Shown here piece by piece: positions 1 through 4,366 of a DNA stretch of 5,343 nt. The notes beneath the pieces are model-generated. The model was not told where the DNA came from. It saw only the letters and a program-made list of their open reading frames with translations, and made no database searches. How positions within the stretch are numbered: position 1 is the stretch's first letter; every line of letters starts with the position of its first letter. The position numbers and the translations under genes were made by a program. Source of the stretch: Rhizobiaceae bacterium (lineage in GTDB: Bacteria > Pseudomonadota > Alphaproteobacteria > Rhizobiales > Rhizobiaceae); contig JAJFMR010000228.1 of assembly GCA_020696915.1 (NCBI GenBank), positions 1 through 5,343 on the forward strand. The letters are read 5' to 3'.

Positions 1-453
1 CTGGTGCGAATGGCCACGGAGGACATCGGGCTCGCCGACCCGCAGGCGCTGGTCATGGCCAATGCGGCCAAGGACGCCTACGACTATCTCGGATCGCCGG
101 AGGGCGAGCTGGCCTTCGCGGAAGCTTGCGTCTATCTCGCCACCGCCCCCAAATCGAATGCCGTCTATCTTGCCTTCAAGGCCGCCACGGCGGCAGCCAA
201 GGAGCACGGTTCGCTGTTGCCGCCCAAGCACATCCTCAACGCGCCGACCAGGCTGATGAAGGACGAGGAGTACGGCCGGGGCTACCACTATGACCATGAC
301 CAGCCCGACGCCTTCTCGGGACAGGACTACTTTCCCGAGAAGATGGGTCGGCGGACATTCTATGATCCTCCCGACCGGGGTTTCGAGCGGGAGATCCGAA
401 AACGGCTGAACCACTGGGCGAAGCTTCGCAGCGAGCGCGGCGGCGCAGAGTGA
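1..453 (+). CDS. rarA: Replication-associated recombination protein A (RarA/MgsA), C-terminal part
   Basis: This is the 3' end of a gene that begins before the window; 150 codons are visible, ending at TGA 451-453. RarA is a cytoplasmic AAA+ ATPase of the clamp-loader/WHIP family that acts at stalled replication forks. The ATPase core with Walker motifs lies outside the window. What is seen is the C-terminal tetramerisation region. It carries the family's hallmarks in order: a R-M-A-x-E-D-I-G-L-A-D-P-x-A-L block, EGELAFAEACVYLATAPKSN, an H-x-x-N-A-P-T-x-L-M-K block, a Y-G-x-G-Y-x-Y-x-H-D block, Y-F-P-E, and a D-R-G-x-E-x-x-I-x-x-R-L block near the end. These align by eye with E. coli RarA along the whole stretch and no residue looks disrupted. 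The in-frame GTG and ATG at positions 4 and 10 are internal codons, not starts. The stop abuts or overlaps crcB, so the two are probably co-transcribed. Confidence 0.95.
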   Translation: MVRMATEDIGLADPQALVMANAAKDAYDYLGSPEGELAFAEACVYLATAPKSNAVYLAFKAATAAAKEHGSLLPPKHILNAPTRLMKDEEYGRGYHYDHDQPDAFSGQDYFPEKMGRRTFYDPPDRGFEREIRKRLNHWAKLRSERGGAE

Positions 454-461
454 GCCATCCC

Positions 462-839
462 ATGCTGCACATCGTCCTTGTCGCGGCCGGGGGGGCCATT
501 GGCGCGTCCCTCCGCCACCTCGTCGCCAGCGCCTCGCTACGTCTGGTCGGGCGCAACTTCCCTTGGGGTACGCTGACCGTCAACCTTCTCGGCTGCCTGG
601 CGATGGGCGTGTTCATCGGTCTGCTCGCACGCCGTTCCCACGCTTCCAATGAGCTCCGGCTGTTCGTGGCAACCGGCCTTCTGGGCGGCTTCACGACGTT
701 TTCCGCGTTCTCGCTGGATTTCGCCGTGCTGTGGGAGCGGGGTGCGCCATTGGCCGCGTTTCTTTATGCCGCTGCCAGCGTGCTCGGCTCCCTGGCTGCG
801 CTGTTTCTCGGATTGTGGCTCGTCAGAGTCACGAGCTGA
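462..839 (+). CDS. crcB: Fluoride ion channel CrcB/Fluc
   Basis: CrcB (Fluc) is an inner-membrane fluoride-selective channel that exports F- and works as a dual-topology homodimer. The product from ATG 462 is 125 aa with four hydrophobic segments, the usual length. Seen motifs are G-G-A-I-G-A-S-L-R near the N-terminus, GTLTVNLLG (Asn41) and GLLGGFTTFSAFS (Phe80, Phe83). From this ATG the pore Asn and the two Phe-box residues fall at positions 41, 80 and 83, the same numbers I recall for a characterised E. coli-type Fluc. That and the spacing of the N-terminus to the GG motif favour ATG 462. The alternative is GTG 450, which overlaps the rarA stop as GTGA and adds four residues (129 aa). Neither start has a good Shine-Dalgarno sequence. 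Only one crcB is present here, which fits a homodimer rather than a paired heterodimer. No fluoride riboswitch is possible immediately upstream because that sequence is rarA coding. Confidence 0.95.
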   Translation: MLHIVLVAAGGAIGASLRHLVASASLRLVGRNFPWGTLTVNLLGCLAMGVFIGLLARRSHASNELRLFVATGLLGGFTTFSAFSLDFAVLWERGAPLAAFLYAAASVLGSLAALFLGLWLVRVTS

Positions 840-875
840 TGTTAAGCGGCGGGCCTGAACCGATTGGTCGCTGAA

Positions 876-1862
876 ATGACGGGCGTGGAACAGATCAAGG
901 TGCTGGACGGCGAGGCGGGCATGCGGCTGGACCGCTGGTTCAAGTCGCATTTCCCTGGCCTCGGCTTCGGCCATCTGCAGAAGCTCTTGAGATCGGGCCA
1001 GGTTCGCGTAGATGGTGGGCGCGCGAAGTCGGATACCCGCATCGAGCCCGGGCAGCTGATCCGCGTCCCGCCACTCGATGTCGACAGGAAAGGCGAGGGG
1101 GCCCCCACCGCCCGCAGCATCCGCGGTCAGGACGACGGCGAGGTGCTGGCCAGGATGTTGCTGCACGAAGACGAGAGGGTGTTCGTGTTCAACAAGCCGG
1201 CCGGTCTCGCGGTGCAGGGCGGGTCGGGGGTCTCGCGTCACGTCGACGACATGCTCGAGGCGTGGCGGAACAAGCGAGGCGAAAAACCGCGGCTTGTGCA
1301 CCGGCTCGACCGGGACACGTCGGGCGTCCTGGTCGTTGCCCGCACCAGGCTGGCGGCCATGAAGCTTGCCGAAGCTTTTCGTGCCCGCGACACGAGCAAG
1401 GTCTACTGGGCGCTGGTCAGGGGCGTCCCGGGCAAGCGCCGGGACAAGATCTCGACCTGGCTGATCAAGGAAGCCACCCCGGACGGTGACCGTGTCCGTG
1501 TCGCCCGTCACGGCGAAAAGGGAGCGGACCACGCGGTCTCCCATTACCGTGTCGTCGAACAGGCGGCCCAGGCGCTCGCCTGGCTGGAGATGGAGCCATA
1601 TACCGGCCGCACGCACCAGCTCCGCGTGCATGCCGCGCATATCGGCTGTCCAATCATCGGCGACCCGAAATATTTCGAGGCGGACACCAATTGGGAGTTC
1701 CCGGGCGGCATGCAGAACCGGCTGCATCTCCACGCCCGCCGCATCGTCATTCCGCATCCCGACGGCGGCGTGATAGACGTCACGGCGCCGATGCCGCCGC
1801 ACATGCGCCAGAGCTGGAGCCTGCTCGGGTTCGAGGAGCAGAGCGCAGGAGAGGATGGTTGA
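876..1862 (+). CDS. rluC: RluC/RluA-family 23S rRNA pseudouridine synthase
   Basis: The enzyme isomerises specific uridines to pseudouridine in RNA; E. coli RluC acts on 23S rRNA positions 955, 2504 and 2580. The product from ATG 876 is 328 aa. An N-terminal S4 RNA-binding domain spans roughly residues 10-66 (G-M-R-L-D-R-W-F, LQKLLRSGQVRVDGGR). The RluA-type catalytic domain follows: VFNKPAGLAVQGG, then RLVHRLDRDTSGVLVVAR with the catalytic Asp of HRLD at residue 145, then YTGRTHQLRVHAAHIGCPIIGDPKY and a L-H-L-H-A-R block near the end. All key residues are intact. An in-frame TTG at 864 would add four residues; ATG 876 is preferred although its upstream region has no strong ribosome binding site. 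The gap to crcB is 36 bases and no terminator is seen in it. The stop overlaps the next gene's TTG start. The family is certain; the RluC rather than RluD/RluA assignment rests on the S4 domain and general resemblance, and the target uridines are inferred. Confidence 0.93.
   Translation: MTGVEQIKVLDGEAGMRLDRWFKSHFPGLGFGHLQKLLRSGQVRVDGGRAKSDTRIEPGQLIRVPPLDVDRKGEGAPTARSIRGQDDGEVLARMLLHEDERVFVFNKPAGLAVQGGSGVSRHVDDMLEAWRNKRGEKPRLVHRLDRDTSGVLVVARTRLAAMKLAEAFRARDTSKVYWALVRGVPGKRRDKISTWLIKEATPDGDRVRVARHGEKGADHAVSHYRVVEQAAQALAWLEMEPYTGRTHQLRVHAAHIGCPIIGDPKYFEADTNWEFPGGMQNRLHLHARRIVIPHPDGGVIDVTAPMPPHMRQSWSLLGFEEQSAGEDG
1847..1852 (+). promoter_or_regulatory. Shine-Dalgarno sequence deciding the TTG start of the DMT transporter
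   Basis: AGGAGA lies at the 3' end of rluC, six bases upstream of TTG 1859. It is the clearest ribosome binding site in the plus-strand cluster and selects TTG 1859 over the out-of-frame ATG at 1855, which it would precede by only two bases, and over the in-frame ATG at 1922, which would cut into the first membrane segment. Confidence 0.7.
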
Positions 1863-2782
1863 GCGCCGCCGTCGCCACCCTCGGCAGGCGCGACGCGATC
1901 GATGCGGCCGCCGTGCTCGCCATGTTCGGACTGACCATGTCCTGGGGATTGAACGGGGTTGCCGCGAAGCTGTCGAACAGCGGCTACGACCCGGTCTTTC
2001 TGACCGTCGCGCGATCGGTGATCGGAGGGGCGCTGGTTTTGCTCTGGTGCGCCTGCCGCGGCATCCGGCTGTTTGAGCGCGACGGCAGCCTGTGGCTCGG
2101 CCAGCTTGCCGGGTTGCTGTTTGGGCTCGAATTCCTGCTGATCTTCGTCGGTCTCGACTACACGTCGGTTGCCCGCAGCGCGTTGTGCGTGAACACCATG
2201 CCCTTCTGGGTGCTTCTCGGAGCCCATTTCCTGCTCGGCGAGCAGATGTCGGCGCGTAAATGGATCGGCCTGCTTCTCGCCTTTTGCGGAGTCGCGCTGG
2301 TTTTCTCCGACAGGCTCAGCCTGCCAGGACCCGATGCCATGAAGGGCGATCTGATGAGCCTCGGCGCCGGCATCGCCTGGGCAGCGGCCAACATCCTGAT
2401 CAAGGGATCGAGGCTGACCACGATAGGGCCGGAAAAGCTTCTGCTCCATCAGCTCGCCGCTTCCGCAGTGCTGGCGGCGGCAATGCTGCCCTTTGCCGGC
2501 CCAGCGATCCGGGACGTTGCGCTGGTCCCCACGCTTGCACTGCTTTTCCAGGCCGTCTACATCGTCGCCTTCACCTATGTGCTGTGGTTCTGGCTGATGC
2601 GGCGCTACCCGGCCTCGGGCCTCGCGAGCTTCACATTCCTGACGCCGGCGTTTGGCGTCCTGTTCAGCGGCTTGCTGCTCGGCGAGCCTCTTTCGGCCAG
2701 GCTTTTCGTGGCGCTTGGCCTCATCGCTGCCGGCCTGATCATCGTGAACGGCGCCGCGGGCAGAAAGCACGCGTCTCCATGA
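1859..2782 (+). CDS. EamA/DMT-superfamily transporter, 10 TM segments
   Basis: This is a drug/metabolite-transporter-superfamily inner-membrane permease; the substrate cannot be read from sequence. The product from TTG 1859 is 307 aa, typical for the family. About ten hydrophobic segments form two EamA repeats. The first begins with AMFGLTMSWGLNGVAAKL (residues 21-38) and ends at FLLGEQMSARKWIGLLLAF (124-142). The second begins at GDLMSLGAGIAWAAANILIK (163-182) and ends at LLLGEPLSARLFVALGL (272-288). The repeats retain an identical 13-base DNA stretch at 2231-2243 and 2675-2687. The same frame stays open upstream to 1691, but that extension is Arg/His/Ala-rich, overlaps rluC and is not credible protein. 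TTG is supported by AGGAGA six bases upstream and by the TTGA overlap with the rluC stop. The gene's stop overlaps the atp12 start as ATGA, so it is translated as part of the cluster. Family call is firm; function unknown. Confidence 0.88.
   Translation: MSAAVATLGRRDAIDAAAVLAMFGLTMSWGLNGVAAKLSNSGYDPVFLTVARSVIGGALVLLWCACRGIRLFERDGSLWLGQLAGLLFGLEFLLIFVGLDYTSVARSALCVNTMPFWVLLGAHFLLGEQMSARKWIGLLLAFCGVALVFSDRLSLPGPDAMKGDLMSLGAGIAWAAANILIKGSRLTTIGPEKLLLHQLAASAVLAAAMLPFAGPAIRDVALVPTLALLFQAVYIVAFTYVLWFWLMRRYPASGLASFTFLTPAFGVLFSGLLLGEPLSARLFVALGLIAAGLIIVNGAAGRKHASP
2231..2687 (+). repeat. Intragenic 13-base direct repeat in the two EamA halves
   Basis: CTGCTCGGCGAGC occurs at 2231-2243 and again at 2675-2687, in the same codon phase. 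Each copy encodes Leu-Leu-Gly-Glu at the end of a membrane segment, followed a few residues later by Ser-Ala-Arg. The copies sit at equivalent places in the two EamA repeats (residues 125-128 and 273-276), so this reflects the ancient internal duplication of the family or constraint on the LLGE motif, not a mobile repeat. The span given covers both copies and the sequence between them. Confidence 0.6.
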
Positions 2783-3594
2783 TGCGCGACCTTCTCGACG
2801 ACCTCGAAGCCGGCAAGCTGCTGTCCGATCCCGATCCGGTGCGCCGCGCCCAGATCCAGATGAAAAGGCCGCTGCCGAAGCGGTTCTACAAGGACGTGTC
2901 GGTGATCGCCGAAGCCGGCGGGTTCGGCGTGAGTCTCGATGGCAAGCCCCTCCGGACGCCCGCCAATGCATTGCTCCTCCTGCCGGCCGAAAAAGCGGCA
3001 AGGCTGGTCGCCGAGGAGTTCGCCGTGCAGGTCGAGACCATCGATCCGATGTCGATGCCGGTCTATCGGCTGGTCAACACGGCGATCGACGGCGTCGCGA
3101 GCGACCCGCAGGCCGTGCTCGAAGACATTCTTCGCTTCGCCTCGTCGGATCTGGTCTGCTATCGCGCCGACTCTCCGCAATCGCTCGCATATCGCGAGGC
3201 CGAAGCCTGGGATCCGGTGATCGACTGGGCCCGAAGCAGCCTCGGCGCCCGTTTCCTGCTTGCCGAGGGTGTCATGCATGTCGAGCAGCCGCGCGAGACG
3301 ATCGCCGCGATCGCCATTCATCTGAGACAGAGAATGGAACCGCTCAGGCTGGCCGCGCTGCATGTCATGACCGGTTTGATGGGTTCGGCGTTGCTCGCGC
3401 TCGCCGTGGATTTCGGCGAGCTCGACCCGCAAGCCGCGTGGGACGCTGCTCATGTCGACGAAGACTTCCAGTCCGAGCAATGGGGGCTCGATGCCGAGGC
3501 GGTCGCCAGGCGGGCCGTGCGCAAGCGCGACATGATGGCCGCCGCGACTCTGCTGAGCTCAATCAGCCAGAACGATTCCAGCAAGGATGCGTAG
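2779..3594 (+). CDS. ATP12-family F1-ATPase assembly chaperone
   Basis: ATP12 proteins bind the F1 alpha subunit during ATP synthase assembly; they are found in mitochondria and alphaproteobacteria. The product is 271 aa. N-terminal residues 1-40 form the leader common in rhizobial homologues (R-D-L-L-D-D-L-E-A-G-K, then RPLPKRFYKDV). The core then shows GGFGVSLDGKPLRTPAN (47-63), a block with V-A-E-E-F-A-V-Q-V-E-T-I-D-P-M-S-M-P (78-94), NTAIDG (100-105), SSDLVCYRADSPQSL (122-136) with E-A-W-D-P soon after, and a C-terminal DEDFQSEQWGLDAEA (227-241). These match the family throughout with no gap. The start ATG 2779 overlaps the eamA stop as ATGA; a second ATG follows at 2782 and would shorten the protein by one residue. 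There is little Shine-Dalgarno sequence, so re-initiation after eamA is likely. The gene ends at TAG 3592-3594, apparently the last of the cluster. Confidence 0.92.
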   Translation: MMRDLLDDLEAGKLLSDPDPVRRAQIQMKRPLPKRFYKDVSVIAEAGGFGVSLDGKPLRTPANALLLLPAEKAARLVAEEFAVQVETIDPMSMPVYRLVNTAIDGVASDPQAVLEDILRFASSDLVCYRADSPQSLAYREAEAWDPVIDWARSSLGARFLLAEGVMHVEQPRETIAAIAIHLRQRMEPLRLAALHVMTGLMGSALLALAVDFGELDPQAAWDAAHVDEDFQSEQWGLDAEAVARRAVRKRDMMAAATLLSSISQNDSSKDA

Positions 3595-3616
3595 CGAACG
3601 TTCCAGGTGGACCCGA
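3595..3616. other. Convergent intergenic junction, no terminator seen
   Basis: Only 22 bases separate the stop of the ATP12 gene (plus strand) from the stop of the 107-aa membrane protein gene (minus strand). No stem followed by a T-run is visible for either direction. A GGCC-GAAA-GGCC mini-hairpin at 3620-3631 lies just inside the minus-strand gene but has a 4-bp stem and no T-tract. Transcripts from the two sides probably overlap or end by Rho-dependent means. Confidence 0.5.
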
Positions 3617-3940
3617 TCAGGCCGAAAGGCCGAGCGCCCGAAGGACGTTCGGCACCGCCGGAAGGGTGAGCAGGACAACGCCGGCCAGCCAGATCAGTCC
3701 GACTCCGCCTGGCCTGGCGGCCGGTGACAGGCGCTCGTAAAGCGCGGCCGGCGCACCGGCCAGCATGATCGTCAGCGTCGACAGGATCAGCGCGCTGAGC
3801 ATGTAGACGATTTGCGAATAGGCCGGCGCCCAACTCGGAAACCAGACCGGATAGAGCACGAAGACGACCAGCACCCAGGGCGAGAAGATCCCGTTGACGA
3901 TGGCAACGGCCATGACCGGAACGAGCATGTTTCTGTCCAT
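3617..3940 (-). CDS. Small hypothetical membrane protein, about 107 aa
   Basis: I do not recognise the family. The product from the ATG at 3938-3940 is 107 aa with about three hydrophobic stretches: residues 6-33 (M-L-V-P-V-M-A-V-A-I-V-N-G onwards, with P-W-V-L-V-V-F-V-L-Y-P), 43-62 (I-V-Y-M-L-S-A-L-I-L-S-T-L-T-I-M-L) and 79-97. The loop between the last two carries L-Y-E-R-L-S-P-A-A-R. It is probably an inner-membrane protein. The frame stays open for 13 codons upstream, but that part overlaps the YggT-like gene and is polar. The chosen ATG has GGGGAA eight bases upstream (3949-3954) and lies four bases after the upstream gene's stop, so the pair is likely translated from one mRNA. Codon usage and hydrophobicity support a real gene; the function is unknown. 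Confidence 0.72.
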   Translation of the reverse strand: MDRNMLVPVMAVAIVNGIFSPWVLVVFVLYPVWFPSWAPAYSQIVYMLSALILSTLTIMLAGAPAALYERLSPAARPGGVGLIWLAGVVLLTLPAVPNVLRALGLSA

Positions 3941-3944
3941 GGCG

Positions 3945-4250
3945 TCAGTTCCCCTGCACGGCAGGCGCGAGCCCCGCATTCATCAGTGCCACGAGGTAGA
4001 CGATGCGGATCAGCATGATCCACAGCATCGAGAATATCATGACGATCGGAGTGCCGAGCACGTTCGGGGTCACAAGCCGCACCAACTGGAGCACCGGGTC
4101 GGTGATGCCCTTGAAGGCGCGCCAGATGAAGTTGTCCCAGTTGTCCGGTGCGACGAGGCCGAGCACGAGCCTGCCTAGCAGCGTGTAGAAGACGGCCGCA
4201 AGCACGAAATTGGGGATGTGGAAATACCAGTAGGACCAGAAGTCGTTCAT
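3945..4250 (-). CDS. YggT-like small integral membrane protein, 101 aa
   Basis: The product is 101 aa with two strong hydrophobic segments, residues 12-33 and 68-90. Between them lies WRAFKGITDPVLQLVRLVTP (43-62), which resembles the I-T-D-P-x-L-x-x-x-R-x-x-x-P signature of YggT/YlmG proteins. Those proteins are membrane proteins of poorly defined function, linked in other organisms to division or to ion and osmotic homeostasis. The length fits a one-unit YggT protein. The N-terminus is aromatic-rich (M-N-D-F-W-S-Y-W-Y-F). The start is ATG 4248-4250; no purine-rich ribosome binding site precedes it and no in-frame ATG, GTG or TTG lies close by, so this start is supported by hydrophobicity only. 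The frame is open to 4535, but the upstream part overlaps the symporter gene and the terminator. It lies upstream of, and four bases from, the 107-aa gene. The family call is by motif and moderately sure. Confidence 0.75.
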   Translation of the reverse strand: MNDFWSYWYFHIPNFVLAAVFYTLLGRLVLGLVAPDNWDNFIWRAFKGITDPVLQLVRLVTPNVLGTPIVMIFSMLWIMLIRIVYLVALMNAGLAPAVQGN

Positions 4251-4319
4251 GCGGAGGGTGGCCGGGACAGGGGAACTGATCGACGATCTGCCGCTTATGA
4301 CCGGCGGCGCCTGTAAATG
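4251..4319 (-). other. Leader region upstream of the YggT-like gene
   Basis: This short stretch between the terminator and the YggT-like ATG must hold the promoter if the two small genes are transcribed independently of the symporter. I looked for a -35/-10 pair on the minus strand. TTTACA (4312-4317) followed by a CATAAG-like hexamer is visible, but the spacing is only 12 bases, so I do not call a promoter. The 20 bases before the ATG are pyrimidine-rich and include CCTCC rather than a Shine-Dalgarno sequence. Confidence 0.3.
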
Positions 4320-4349
4320 AAAGCGGGGCCCGTTTCCGGACCCCGCTTT
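4320..4349 (-). terminator. Intrinsic terminator after the symporter gene
   Basis: A 9-bp perfect stem AAAGCGGGG/CCCCGCTTT (4320-4328 with 4341-4349) is extended after one C-A mismatch (as read on the plus strand) by three more pairs closing a 4-base loop. It begins 17 bases past the symporter stop. On the minus strand the stem ends in CTTT and continues CATTTAC, a short T-rich tail. The A/T-ended symmetrical stem could also act on the other strand, but no plus-strand gene reads into it. Confidence 0.8.
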
Positions 4350-4366
4350 GGTTTTGCTGAAGTCGA

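Noticed and set aside
537..1802. Long minus-strand open frame (about 421 codons) antisense to crcB and rluC
   Set aside because: It covers two well-supported genes, its translation is rich in Arg, His, Gln and Asp with no recognisable domain, and it is what GC-biased codon positions produce on the opposite strand.
1691..1858. In-frame upstream extension of the DMT transporter
   Set aside because: It overlaps rluC and encodes an Arg/His/Pro-rich stretch unlike any transporter N-terminus; TTG 1859 with its ribosome binding site is better.
2260..2778. In-frame upstream extension of the ATP12 gene
   Set aside because: It lies wholly inside the transporter gene in another frame and is not membrane-like or conserved-looking; the ATGA overlap at 2779 marks the true start.
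1544..3001. Long minus-strand open frame (about 485 codons) antisense to rluC, eamA and atp12
   Set aside because: It runs opposite three intact plus-strand genes; the translation is low-complexity, charged and lacks motifs. It is a shadow of high-GC coding sequence.
2605..3480. Minus-strand open frame (about 291 codons) antisense to atp12
   Set aside because: Same reasoning: complete overlap with a confident ATP12 gene and no family features.
3595..3650. 7-base inverted repeat CGAACGT / ACGTTCG as a possible terminator at the convergent junction
   Set aside because: The arms are 42 bases apart, the stem is short, and no T-run follows on either strand.
3946..4278. 11-base inverted repeat CAGTTCCCCTG (3946-3956) and CAGGGGAACTG (4268-4278) flanking the YggT-like gene
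   Set aside because: It looked like terminal inverted repeats, but a few 11-base matches are expected by chance in a window this size, one arm serves as the ribosome binding site of the next gene, and there are no target-site duplications or a transposase.
4300..4320. Possible promoter with TTTACA as -35 upstream of the YggT-like gene
   Set aside because: The only -10-like hexamer lies 12 bases away, too close for a sigma-70-type promoter.
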